A model generated the notes under the pieces. That model searched no databases and was not told the DNA's origin. It saw only the letters and a list, made by a program, of their open reading frames with translations. From Candidatus Absconditabacterales bacterium (GTDB taxonomy: Bacteria; Patescibacteriota; Gracilibacteria; Absconditabacterales; Absconditicoccaceae), in the NCBI GenBank assembly GCA_025057375.1, contig JANWWO010000009.1, forward strand, positions 1-64,000: a stretch of 64,000 bases of DNA, given 5' to 3'. Below, one piece after another: positions 11,163 through 22,044 of this stretch. The stretch's first letter is position 1. Every line of letters starts with the position of its first letter. A program made the position numbers and the translations under genes.

Positions 11163-11193
11163 AGTGCAAGTGTTTTTTCTTTTTGCACTTTTG
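11163..11193 (+). terminator. Possible terminator downstream of RNase J
   Basis: AGTGCAA pairs with TTGCACT across a 13-nt T-rich loop, followed by TTTTG. It is weak because of the loop size. The rest of 11095-11271 shows no gene that I can support. Confidence 0.4.
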
Positions 11194-11271
11194 TTTGATA
11201 GACCAGATAACACGACAAGACAATAGCAACACAAACGGCTCACAAACATACAAACCCGTACAGTCTCTTTG

Positions 11272-12929
11272 ATGACCACGACCATCACAACCTCAAATCT
11301 CATAATCAGCAACAGTATTTTCTCCATGGATTTTTACTTTCTCATGATTCTATGACGTATCGAAAGCATCGATTCTCCCCAACGGGTGATTCGTGTGATT
11401 GTTGCTGTTTGTTTGTGGTGGTTTGTTTCTTTTCTAATCAAACGCCTCATTCCATCACAGACAGCATCTCAGTATTGTGCCTCTTTTACAGGGATTACTC
11501 TCGTGATGTGATTGGAAATATATTTTCTTCTTATGCTTCCCTCAGATACATGATAGATCGTAAGACCTGATTTATCACTTGGACTGCGATGGACCATACT
11601 GATGATAATCTATGCAATGACCAGGACACAACCATAGACAGCCTGTTGTATCTGCCTTGCTAGTGTTGGCTACCTATCTATATGACGATTTGATATCGTA
11701 GGTTCTGGTATGTTGAAATCTGGCTCTATATGCTCCTAGGATGATCAGTGATAGGACTTCGTGTACCATGAATCACAACCTCTCTTACACATTCATCTGC
11801 AGCAACAATCGTCGGACAGATCATCACCTTCCCCTATGAGTACTTTCGTAGCATTATCCATCTTCCATGGAGAGACAGTTTTTCTTTTCCTCATAGTGAT
11901 CAGAGTAGGATATGGATCAAACGAGCTATGTGATGAGGCATTTTCTTTTTCCTCCTTCTCATCATTATCCTCCTCTTGAAAAAACAACCCCTGATTTTTA
12001 CCTACGTTCTTGATACGTATATCTGGCTTCCTCTTGTCGAATTACTTCGCACCATTCCTCTGGATGTCATTGTCGAAATTGCTGTTCTCTCGCTCATGGG
12101 ACTCGCCATTACGAACACTGCAAGATATACAAGCAACACAGATATTCCGTCTCTATCAGATAAGACAAAGGAAACACGAACCGTCGATGATAGCATCATG
12201 GTAATAATCATTTGTTGACTGGTTTATGTCTATCTCCTTGGTATAAAGATAAAGTACTTTTTTACATGAACTCTTGGCGACACTCTCAATAACGTATGCA
12301 AAGTATGATCAGCAAGGTTTGATTGAACTTATTATCGTCTGTCTTTTCAATCTCTGCATCGTATGATGTGTATGGTCTTACAATCTACCTCAGATATCTA
12401 GCTTACCAAAAGCTGGACGACCATTCTCCTTGCATCGACGACACTGTTGTGTGTATCACGCAAACAACGTACGTAACAATATATTGCTTCCTATGAATTT
12501 ACCGATGATAGTGTCGTGGTATTTTTTGTGATTTGGTTGATTATAAGACGATCGTCGCTTACAGGCATGAGCCTTCATCGTCGTTGATGTGCAATACTCC
12601 AGTCAGGAATCATTTTTTCTCTCATCAGTTTTTTTGTCCTCATGTATAGCAATGTCGATTATCAAATCGCCTGGGGACGTGTCGAGTTTCATCTACAAAT
12701 AGAAACGTATTGGTTTCGTAAAACTACACACTGTGACTATAAATACCTTCTGTCACTGAGCGATGATGCCTTTTCAATCAACCTTCATGCATATCAACAA
12801 GGACTCATCCCCTCCTCCGTTTCTTTCGATCAAATGATTGATCCCTATGCTCGTGATGCAGATACCCCTTTACTGTATAATACTATCTCACACCATCGCG
12901 CTCGTCAGTGGTTTCGTCGTCAAGAATAA
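11272..12929 (+). pseudogene. Frameshifted multi-pass membrane protein gene (DUF4173/DUF4153-like C-terminus)
   Basis: Coding-quality sequence on the + strand runs through this region but moves between all three frames. Frame 1 (from ATG 11272 or 11326) gives a membrane N-terminus up to a TAG near 11551 and continues past it. Short pieces in the next frames carry hydrophobic segments (for example VSALLVLATYL). A long piece from about 11655 to 12400 has three to four transmembrane stretches, and a further piece at about 12270-12560 lies in another frame. The C-terminal piece (12642-12929) has a YLLSLSDDA motif resembling the soluble tail of DUF4173-type proteins. In-frame TAG and TAA codons interrupt it. 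Decay or sequence errors are the two explanations. Confidence 0.55.
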
Positions 12930-12931
12930 AA

Positions 12932-12959
12932 AAAGGAGCCACAGCAATGTGGCTCCTTT
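12932..12959. terminator. Bidirectional terminator between convergent genes
   Basis: A perfect 12-bp stem (AAAGGAGCCACA with TGTGGCTCCTTT) encloses the tetraloop GCAA. A-rich sequence lies before it and T residues end it, so it can serve both strands. Confidence 0.88.
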
Positions 12960-12969
12960 CGCTTAGAAA

Positions 12970-13443
12970 TTACCGCAACTCTATCCGTACGACACGTTTG
13001 ATCGGAGGAAGCCCCCTACCATTGTGATAACATATAATGCTCACAGATAAGATTATGGGGCACGGACCTCTTAGAAGAAATTTGTCAGAGGCATACATGC
13101 CGTTACCCATATATGATAAAATTGTGGGCTCAGTTTCAAGAAGCTTACGCTTATTAGGATCATTTGGATGCTGAGATACGTTTTCAATAGAGTACGTCAT
13201 TTCCACAATCGGCACCTGGGATTTGATGACGGTATCTACCATGACCATAACCCAGAAGTTTGGATCAGAGTCATTTGAAACGAGAACAATAGCGGATAAA
13301 GAGTCTGCATGTAACTCCTGAACAACGTTTTTCACGCATTGCGCATGCACATTTCTGTCAATACAAACGATTGACAAAACAAACAAAAGAAAAGAGAACA
13401 GGAACGGTGACGTCAAAAGAACGTCTTTAAATTGTTTGTACAT
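12970..13443 (-). CDS. Exported protein of unknown function
   Basis: A 157-residue protein with a clear Sec signal peptide (hydrophobic core about residues 12-28, cleavage likely after NVHA near 34) and a mature domain with four Cys residues that could form disulfides, two of them in GPCPI and IICYH. No family is recognised. None of its glycines is encoded by TGA, in contrast to surrounding genes. It ends against the bidirectional hairpin and has its own leader of about 130 bp separating it from the downstream-oriented ABC-F gene. Confidence 0.76.
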   Translation of the reverse strand: MYKQFKDVLLTSPFLFSFLLFVLSIVCIDRNVHAQCVKNVVQELHADSLSAIVLVSNDSDPNFWVMVMVDTVIKSQVPIVEMTYSIENVSQHPNDPNKRKLLETEPTILSYMGNGMYASDKFLLRGPCPIILSVSIICYHNGRGLPPIKRVVRIELR

Positions 13444-13573
13444 AACAATTGGAGATTTAAGTTACACAATTCTTTTTCCGTAAAAACCGAACTTACATCG
13501 CAATATGCAAGTGATTTTTACAAAAGGGATAATAACAAAAAAAAAACATAAAGTCAAGTCTTTTTTTTACTTG

Positions 13574-15034
13574 TTATATTTTCATCACATCAATATGCTC
13601 AAAACCTTGTAATGCACGGACAAATCATTCATCATGACACACAACAATCACCGCACCTTCATACGCATTGATTGCTTGAGCAATGATGGGCAAATGACGA
13701 AAGTTGACGTGATTGGTCGGTTCATCGAGGATAAGAAGATGAGGTTTTTGGATAACAAAGCGAGCATAACACAGCAATGCCTTTTGTCATTCGGACATAA
13801 CATAGATAGGATTTTTGAGGACATCACCTTGAAGCAAAAATCATGATGCAATCTTGTAGACTTCCTGGTCTGTCACTTCATTGCTCATCTCATGCAAGGC
13901 ATCCCACACAACCATATCCAGATCAAGTGCAGAGAAATCTTGAGAATAATAGCCTACACGGACACCCTCATGGATCATAGCATCAGCATCATGGGCATTG
14001 ACGAGTCTTTTGAGCAACGTTGATTTCCCAATCCCATTGGGTCCATGAAGCATGACTTTATGTTTTTTGCGCAGTTCCAACCCTAGATGCTTCTCTCTTG
14101 GTGTCCCATTAAGTAAGAGAGAAATCGTATTGATGGTGACGATTGGTCAGACAAAGTTTTCAAAAGGAATTTCAAAGGGACGAATTGTTTTATCGTCTTT
14201 ACGAACATCAACCAAATTTTCTTCTGCCTCTGCGATTTCATCTCTCATTTTGGAAGCAATTTTTCTCATTTTCCCTCATTTATTCGAAAAATAGTTGATC
14301 TTTTCTTTTGCGTCTCTGATTTGTTTTTCCATTCTTGCATTTTGCATCTCTTCTTTTTCTATTTGTCTCTGAATTTGATCAAGGACATCATAATAATCAC
14401 CTCGATATTGCTCCACTTTTTTGCGTTGGACATTGAGATACAAGACACCATCAGTAAACATATTGAGAAAATCAGCATCATGAGAAATGACGATGACCGT
14501 TTTTTCATATGTCATCAAAAATGCTATCAAGTCACCAATACCCTGCCTATCAAGATTATTGGTTGGCTCATCAAGGAGCAAAATATCAGGTTCCTGGATC
14601 AACGCGAACGCAAGAAGCAAACGTGCCTGCTGTCAGCCAGAATGTTCTTTCAGTACTCTATCAAGATCCGTTGTCAAATTGACTTGATCAAGGACTTTAC
14701 CTATTTTCTTATCAAGAGCAAAATCTTTTTCGGAAAAAGCACGAGAAAAATATTCTCTGACCGTCAGTCACAACCAGTCACGAGGGATGACCTGTCTGGC
14801 GATGGCAATGCGACAATCCTGATTGATGAGCACCCTGCCTGCATCTGGCTGTTGCTCACCTATCAACATTTTGAAAATGGTCGACTTCCCTGCACCATTT
14901 TGGCCCATCAGAGATATTTTGGTACGTTCACGAATAGAAAAATCTACGTCATCCAAAATGATTTTTTTCCCTTCATTGAACGCAAGAGAGACATTTTGGA
15001 AACGAACAATAACGGGATTGTTTTGATTGGACAT
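13574..15034 (-). CDS. ABC-F family ATPase (ribosome-associated)
   Basis: ABC-F proteins bind the ribosomal E site and modulate translation or antibiotic resistance. The 486-residue protein has two soluble ATP-binding cassettes. The first has Walker A GQNGAGKST (residues 44-52), signature HSGGQQ (about 133) and Walker B ILLLDEPTNNLD (about 150). The second has GPNGIGKST (about 331), signature MSEGQ (about 415) and LILDEPTNH (about 431). A charged, helical linker (P-site tRNA interaction motif region) lies at about 200-270. The glycines of both signature motifs include TGA codons, strong evidence for the code. ATG 15034 precedes the conserved first strand. The N-terminus is slightly short compared with EttA, so a Uup-like or uncharacterised subclass is likely. 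Confidence 0.95.
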
Positions 15035-15192
15035 TAGGCACAGAAAAACGAATAAAACATAAGACACTATTAGCTTTTGCATACACCATCAAGCAACGTA
15101 CACAAAAAGAGCTTTGCAGTACTTTTGGTACCACCCATCACAAATCACTATACCAATTTTTCACCAAAACACAAGAGAAAAGAGAAAAAACC

Positions 15193-15220
15193 TTGCAAAC
15201 AATGGAAAAATCACTAGGAT
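15193..15220 (+). promoter_or_regulatory. Predicted promoter of the Kazal-like protein gene
   Basis: TTGCAA and TAGGAT are separated by 16 nt, about 48 nt before the start codon at 15269. This is the same TTGCAN pattern as elsewhere. Confidence 0.5.
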
Positions 15221-15268
15221 ACATCCTAATCATAGAAGTCAGTTTTTATTTCTTTTCTTTCTCATCTC

Positions 15269-16471
15269 ATGACTATATTCGTTCTCAGTCTTTTCATATT
15301 CCTGCCCTTTTGGACATTTGCACAAATGGCATGTGCATGGACGTATCAACCAGTCTGTGCTGTCTCAAGATCACATGAAGAAGGAGACGCTCTCAGAGAA
15401 ATTTTGTGGACATATCACAATTCCTGTGTGGCACAGGCTCGCAATGCTCGCATCATCAGTGAAGGAGTATGTACACAACCATCACGTATCGTTCCACGTC
15501 TAAACCAACAAGAGCAACCAACCCCATCATGAAACCTCATACAGCACACATCCCAATGACAACTATCAGTCCCAACATCACAATCCGTTCGTGAGCCAGC
15601 GAAGCCTTTTGCAGACTATCTGCAGTCATCAGACCAAACACTCACAGCAATGCGAAAATCAATTGTAACAAGAATTGAAAACAAATCCTTGACTGAAAAA
15701 ATAAGGTTTTTGACCACATTTCTTGAGACCCTCAGTAACCAACTCACAGCACTCGATACATCCTCACCAACCTACACACAGCTCGCAACCATCCGCACAA
15801 GTATTCAAACATGGCTTGACGATGCACAAGGACAAACACCAGCAACCCAACACACTACGCAACCAATTCAATCAGCACCACCAGCAAACAAAACCACACA
15901 GCGATGACCAATTTCTATCTCAAGTGATGGACGAACACGAACACCTCAGGGAAATATACTCAGGGGAACAAAAAATGGAGAAACGATAGTAATTACCTTT
16001 GAAGCATCATCGACCACTACGTCTATATCCAAACCACTACGAAGTGGCCAAGCGCTCGCATCATGATCATCGTTTGATGCCATCGTCTATAGTCATATCA
16101 GAGATGCAATCTGCGAACCCAGACCAAATACTGTCAGAACAATCGCCTACCAAGCCTTGCGACAAGAGGCATGATCATTCGCAAACCAACAAGACAGAGT
16201 CATCATTGTCATGTGTCGTCATCGACCTAGTCCAAAGACAGCAACAAGCCAACCACTCAGCCTCATTATCAGACCTCTACGTCTCAAAACTATCGAACGT
16301 GATACACAAACAATCCTGACCGATCTCACTATTGTTCCTATTGATGGTACCTATAGCGACGTCATCACGACACAATTCCCCTCTGCCGTCCATGCTGTCT
16401 TAACCGGAAAAGATCCTACTCGCTACCAAGCCATCATCCAATCCTTGACACAAATCAATAAAAATATGTAA
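15269..16471 (+). CDS. Exported protein with N-terminal Kazal-like domain
   Basis: A 400-residue exported protein. A signal peptide (residues about 1-19) is followed directly by a Kazal-type module. Its spacing is Cys-Ala-Trp-Thr-Tyr-x-Pro-Val-Cys, then TYHNSC about 25 residues later, and GVC at the end (about 22-70). Kazal modules are serine-protease inhibitors or adhesive domains, common in eukaryotes and rarer in bacteria. A coiled-coil-prone, Gln/Thr/Ser-rich middle part follows (about 110-210), then a C-terminal beta-rich domain (about 215-400) with no recognised family. Several TGA-Gly codons are present. It is followed 59 bp later by trpS, to which it need not be functionally linked. 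Confidence 0.84.
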
Positions 16472-16530
16472 AACATCATACACATCGCCCACACATTACA
16501 TCGCACTGATACCTTTATCCCCATATCCTC

Positions 16531-17514
16531 ATGAAAATCCTCACCTGATTCAAACCTACCGCTGATCAACTCCATATTGGCAACTATCTAGGAGCAATGA
16601 AACCATTGATGAACCTCGCAACAGCACATCCTCACGCATCAATCAATCTCTTTGTCGCTTCGATGCATGCCTATACTTATGACTCGATGCATACTCCTGG
16701 CGCAATCAATGCGAACACACTGACATTTCTCAAACTTTTTGTCGCCAGTGGTGCGGACCTGTCACGCTATCTTATCTATGACCAATGGCATATTCCTGAA
16801 CATACACAATTGACCCGGACACTCACGTGCCTCAGTCATATGGGAATGCTCGAAAGAATGCATGCCTACAAAGACGCTGTCGCAAAAGGCAAAGCAAACG
16901 AGATCTCAGTATGAGTCTTTCTATATCCAGTCTTGATGGCAGCCGATATTCTTCTATATGATGCAACCCATATTCCCGTCTGACAAGACCAAAAACAGCA
17001 TGTCGAACTCGCAAGAGATTTGGCAATCAAGGTTAACAATATCTACGGTGACGTTTGTGTCATCCCAGAACCGATTATTGGTACAGAAATAGGGACTATA
17101 CCCTGAATCGATGGCCGCAAAATGTCCAAATCACACAACAATTTTTTGGGATTGCTGGATGATGAGGAGACTCTTCGTTCCAAAATAAAAAAAATATCGA
17201 CTGACATGAAAACGGTGGATGAACCCAAAGATCCTGATACCTGCAATGTCTATGCCATCATCAAACATTTTTTGACGAGCGATGAGCAAGAAAATCTCAC
17301 AAAACGCTATCGTGCCTGATGACTCTCCTACAAAGAACTCAAAGACTATGCCTTCGAAACTCTCTGGAAAACAATCAAGCCTATCCAAGATGCGTATCAT
17401 GCAATGGATGATAGTACAATACTAAAGGTCGTACATCAAGGCACAGAACAAGCACGTGAGTATGCACAAAAAAAAATACGCCACATCAACGCTGCTATGG
17501 GTTATCATACATAA
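16531..17514 (+). CDS. trpS: Tryptophanyl-tRNA synthetase
   Basis: Charges tRNA-Trp. The 327-residue length is normal for bacterial TrpRS. Class I signatures are present: the HIGH-type motif LHIGNYLGA (residues about 15-23, after GFKPTADQ), [13 protein letters not shown] (about 133-145), [11 protein letters not shown] (about 152) and KMSKS (about 197-201, in DGRKMSKS). Glycines within GFKPT, GQDQ and the loop before KMSKS are TGA. ATG 16531 begins the standard first strand. It sits in the same orientation as the exported protein gene upstream. Confidence 0.97.
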
Positions 17515-17684
17515 ACGTATCCACTACGACCAGAACATCCCTACTTTCATGTCCATACAACATGATACTTTCAGGACACGATAGCAGATAACATGATATC
17601 CTATAAACAAAACTATGAAATACAGTCTCCTCATTTTTATGAACACATCCTTCTCATGAACAAACTTTTTATTAGAAACAAATC

Positions 17685-18467
17685 ATGAGCATATCAGTAC
17701 CCAAACTTCGTGACGCATTTCATCAGTGACGAAGATCCTATCTCATATGTACTGCTCTCTTAGGACTACTTTGAGGCTACTGTGTATTGAGTAAAACATG
17801 CAAACCATATCGTCACTGTCTCAAAACGTGAATCAAAGTATATTCAATTCTCTCTGATAATGACCGCAAAGCCCGCTATGATAGTCTCGTACATATAGTC
17901 GGACACTCTCATCTTCCAGACTATTTTACAAAAATACTACCTGCTCTCGCAATCGTAGAGTCTGACCTAAACCCTTGTGCAACCAGCAATGTGTGAGCAG
18001 CATGACTATGGCAACTGATGCCAGCAACAGCTCGCGAATATGGGCTCATCATCGATACAACAACCGATCAAAGATATGATCTTACTGCATCCACATATGC
18101 AGCAATACAACATATCAACACAATCATGATGAGAATTCACTCGTCACCTGCCTATTCAACACTCACATCCTACCTTGATTGCCAAAAAATAACGTGGAAT
18201 ACCGAATCGCTTCTCTATCCACTGGTTATCATCGCTTATCATGCAGGAGAAAGACATGTCACCAATATGATAAAAAAATATCCCGAATTCCTCTACACAT
18301 ATCCCACAATCGATCCAGGAGAAACATGTGAAATATTTCTGACCTGAATGATACAACGATACGCAACTACACCATGAGCACAACAATGATTTCATAAAAA
18401 ATTTTGACCAGCCAGTGCTCACTACTATAAGAAGGTTACGACCGTGGCAGCGTATCTTGATCATTAA
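17685..18467 (+). CDS. Membrane-anchored lytic transglycosylase (SLT domain)
   Basis: Cleaves the glycan strands of peptidoglycan with formation of 1,6-anhydro-muramic ends. The 260-residue protein has one N-terminal transmembrane segment (residues about 20-38) and an SLT lysozyme-like domain. The catalytic Glu lies in IVESDLNP (about residue 95), followed by the family motif GAAGLWQLMPATAREYG (about 107-123) and a second motif AYHAGE (about 185). The first and second Gly of GAAGLW are TGA-encoded. The 170 bp upstream shows no supported gene. Together with the LysM-CHAP enzyme and Alr it forms the peptidoglycan set of this window. Confidence 0.9.
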
Positions 18468-18619
18468 CATACGCTATCAAAAAACACACCATTCCTCGAT
18501 GATCGACACATATCCTCACGAATCTGATGCAACTATCGTATCTACGATACCCAACCTTATTACAATTGAATACAATTGAAGATGAGATATCACATGCCAC
18601 CAATCATGTCTCTTCTCTT

Positions 18620-20440
18620 TTATGTTTTTCTTAAGCGTTGTTTCCAGGCGGCAGAAAGACTTTCCCATCAAGCCTCATTGGTCCCGTACACAGACTCTCC
18701 CTCCACCAATGCGACCGTACAATCAAGATCAATCGTATCAGATATACGTGAGTGGTCATCTGCCAGTGAACATGCTCTACGTGCATCAGCAATCACCTGA
18801 TCTGGGCTACGATCAAGTGAGGTCAAAAATGCTGTGGTTGACAAGGAAGATCAAAACGCATCACGAAAAAGCTCTGATGAGGGTTTGGATGATCATAATG
18901 CCCAGACAGCCATCATTTCAGGACCAATACGATGATTATCAACCAAATAACCATCACGGTCAGTAAAATATTTTTTCCGTTGTTCGACAGCGAGTGTTGC
19001 CATTCCATATCCATGATAATAACATGAGGAGTTTCGCGAATAGATATGAGGAATAGTCAACAAACGCAGTGAAGGTGTTGCCTGATCAAATAATGTCACA
19101 GACAGCTCACGAGCTTTTGCACAGACAGTAGCAGGTGTCAGTTCATCCTCACGAGCTGTATACAAAAATTTTTCGAATAAAACAACAGACGCAATGCCAA
19201 GCATAGATCTCCCACGCATAACATATGTTTTGCGCACAGATTCATCAAAAAAATGAAAGGGATATGAGGTTCCATCCAAAGTTTTTGCATAACGACATTT
19301 TCGCTGGATATTATCAAATATATCATCCAAAAACATCGACTGTGTCTCTGCCCACGCAACAGATTGAGGAATATACTCAGTATTGAGGATGACATCCTGA
19401 CAGTCCATATTCGCAAAATGTGCTGCATGACCACCTTCATGAAATAACGTATTCCCTGTACTCTGACCCGATCCAATTTGTCCGACAATAGCAGTACAGG
19501 TAAAATTTATTTGACAAGGACTTCTCTGATTATCACGATATGACACAGGACGAGGGCTATGACAAAATCCATTATTATATTTCCCCTTCCTCTCCAAGAG
19601 ATCAAGATTCATCGTTGCTCCACGATAGGAAATACCCAAACCAGTAAACGAACGACCCCACACATCCAGAATTGTCTCAAGAGGAAAATACGGATCATCA
19701 CGTTTGAGACTATCGCCATTAAGCCTATAGGCAAACTCTCGTGGTTCACGCAAGTCTGGATAGACGGATTCCATCTCACGAATCTCTGCATGGGGTATTG
19801 TCAAAAAGGGAATCATTTCCTCAAACAATGACCAAATCTCTTGTGCAGACATTCTCTCCTCTGTTTGTGCTTTATAGTCATAAAAATGATCATATCCCAT
19901 CAAACGAGCAAAACGATTTCTCGCATTAACAAGTCGAATCAGATCTTCCACAAATGCAGCACTTGTTTCCTCTCTACCCATAAATGCTGCCTTTCTAAGC
20001 TGTCCATCATCATTGGTGGCCATCATCATCCCAAGTCATGCCCATGTCTTCTGATGAAACTCACCCGTATATGGATTGGTATAGCCACTGGTGAGGTTTG
20101 CCATGGCGGTTTGGATACTCGCCTCACGCGCATCAATCTCTTGTTTGAGAGTTTTCGCTTCATCAGAAAATGATTGCAGAGAAAAATATCGATCCCACTG
20201 ACCTAAACGACGAGCTAGTTCAGAATGAGGATTGATCTTGTTTTCATGATCCAATAAAGAACGAATACGTGCACGATACTCACTGTTTGCCTTGAAAGCA
20301 TCTATAATTGCACTTGCCTGTGCAAAATCATCAGCACATGAAAGATCTCCCATATACTTTTTTCGAAATAATGATTCATATTGATAATGAATATCTGTAT
20401 ACACTGTATTGAGTAATGACAAAAAACCATGAGCAGACAT
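18620..20440 (-). CDS. M3-family zinc metallopeptidase (oligoendopeptidase F-like)
   Basis: A 606-residue oligopeptidase that degrades short peptides inside the cell. It carries the HExxH zinc motif as HEGGH (about residue 333), a downstream Glu in the AWAETQSMF segment that would be the third ligand (about 365), and the all-helical M3 architecture with typical length. The C-terminal part includes the HGYGMATLA stretch with the conserved Tyr residues that bind substrate. TGA encodes glycines at several points, including one after VWAL near the C-terminus. ATG 20440 is preferred over an upstream TTG. Useful for peptide scavenging in a cell with reduced biosynthesis. Confidence 0.92.
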
Positions 20441-20845
20441 TCCACAATGAAACAAAGAATAAAATAACGCCTACGGTGACCTTACAACATATCAAACACG
20501 CGACAAACAGTATCCTCATTTATGAGAATTATACTACAAATACAAGCTTTTTATTATCAACTCCGTTATAAGGAGAGGAACCGCATGCGATTGTGGATTT
20601 ATTAACATAAAAAACAACGTCCTACCGGGAAACGGGGAATAAAAATAGTAAAACTATCAAACTATCACATACCAAACAAAAAAACCTCCTGTCTTCCTAT
20701 ACGAGTTTTTTTGGGTAATACAAGAGAAAAAAAAGAAAAATAAGAGACAATGACATACATCTCGTGCTTGCCAACAAAAAAATTTGCATCAAATTCACAA
20801 AATCACTATACTTATATTACTTTTTTTATTTTTTGGAAATAGAGC
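20441..20845. other. Divergent intergenic region between the M3 peptidase and pilin-like genes
   Basis: About 405 bp without a supportable gene. It is AT-rich and contains the predicted promoter at 20784-20812 for the right-hand genes. The left part should hold the promoter of the minus-strand peptidase gene, but I see no convincing box pair there. Confidence 0.6.
20784..20812 (+). promoter_or_regulatory. Predicted promoter of the first pilin-like pair
   Basis: TTGCAT and TATACT are separated by 17 nt. Transcription would start near 20819, about 27 nt before the ATG at 20846. Confidence 0.6.
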
Positions 20846-21328
20846 ATGGGGGTTATCCGCATTATCGTATCTCTCGTCGGTATGGGAATCATACGATGAT
20901 GGACCACAGCACAATTACAGCCATTAGTAGAACAGTCACATTTCTCTATCCTTCCCAATCAAATTTCACAAGTTGCCAATACAAACAACATGGACAATCC
21001 CATTCGTCAATGATCGCTCGAAGCTGCACAAAGCGGCAACCTCCTGAGAGCCAACACCCGTGACGGTGTTATTGGGGGGGACGATAGTATCTTGACGACG
21101 ATCACGATTATCAGAAATGGGATCAATTATCTTTTATGATTTTTGGGTCTTATTGCCTTGATCTTTATGCTCTGGCATTGATTCCGCTATGTATCACAAG
21201 AGGCAGAAGAAGCAGCACAAGATGCCGTTGCAAAAATTAAACAGGCTGCAATTGCTATCTGAGGAATTGGCATCTCATGGTTTGTCGTAAGCTTTATCCT
21301 CTATATCATCAATCTCCTTATCAGATAA
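20846..21328 (+). CDS. Pilin-like membrane protein (T4SS_pilin/TrbC-VirB2-like)
   Basis: A 160-residue protein. An N-terminal hydrophobic segment (residues 3-18) is followed by a polar extracytoplasmic part with Asn/Gln and then two transmembrane helices. Helix one is at about 88-108 (YLLGFLGLIALIFMLW), then a charged loop rich in Ala/Glu/Lys (EAEEAAQDAVAKIKQA), and helix two at about 135-155. This helix, charged loop, helix arrangement resembles the T4SS_pilin/VirB2-type small pilins widespread in CPR genomes. TGA-Gly codons occur at five or more sites. It is followed by a second membrane protein of similar C-terminal design. Function as a pilus or as a holin-like protein is not shown. Confidence 0.78.
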
Positions 21329-21406
21329 TCCTCCAAAAACTACAGAAACATATACTCATTACTTCATCATCCTATAGTCATCAATCTTTTACTCCTCACA
21401 GCACTC

Positions 21407-21958
21407 ATGAGTATCATTCTCTTTACCCTCATACTCATCATTCTTTCTCCTGTGTATGGCATCGAAGGGAATCGATCAGCAGCAGGAGATAAAACAACAT
21501 TCCCCTTCGAAAGAGTTCTTGAACAAGGAGAACGTGAAGCTATCAGAAATGGAGGAGCCTCAGTAGAGTTTCGCAATTTTATGAAAGAAAGAGTTATTGA
21601 AGGAGATCTTGCTTGATCAAATACCAGATGATCATACTTTAAACAATTTCTCAAACTTTTTAGACTTCAATGATTTACTGCAAATGTGAAAGGTCCTTGA
21701 GCAGTCGCATTTACCGAAGATAAAGCTGGGATAGCATTCATTTTTAATATCATTAATGTGGTGATTGCCTTATCATCCTTTGTTGCAGTTTGATTCTTAA
21801 TTTATTGATTTTATGGGATTTTTTTTGCATCAGATGATGATGGCTATGCTACTGCAAAAACAATTACAAAAAATACTGCTATAGCACTTTTTATCATTTG
21901 ATTGAGTTTTTTCGTCACTACAATGGTCCTGTACATGTACAACACAATCGTCAAATAA
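21407..21958 (+). CDS. Second pilin-like membrane protein of the pair
   Basis: A 183-residue protein with a signal peptide (residues 1-18), a charged soluble segment (about 20-95) and two C-terminal helices (about 100-125 and 153-180). They are separated by an acidic turn and Thr/Lys-rich stretch (ASDDDGYATAKTITKN). The C-terminal half has the same helix, polar loop, helix pattern as the preceding gene. Seven TGA-Gly codons are used. An alternative upstream start (GTC or ATC codons before 21407) is possible but not needed. It follows the first gene by 78 bp and is probably in the same transcript. The same two-gene design recurs at 43.4-44.3 kb. Confidence 0.76.
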
Positions 21959-22044
21959 TCATCACAACCTATTCACGCTTGCAATTTGTATCCAAATCAT
22001 TATATCCTGTCAATCAGGATTTTTTTGTTTTTTTTCTTATTCCC

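Noticed and set aside
14321-15037. A 238-codon open frame on the + strand opposite the ABC-F gene
   Set aside because: It is the antisense of a well-supported gene with all ATPase motifs; its composition is unlike other proteins here.
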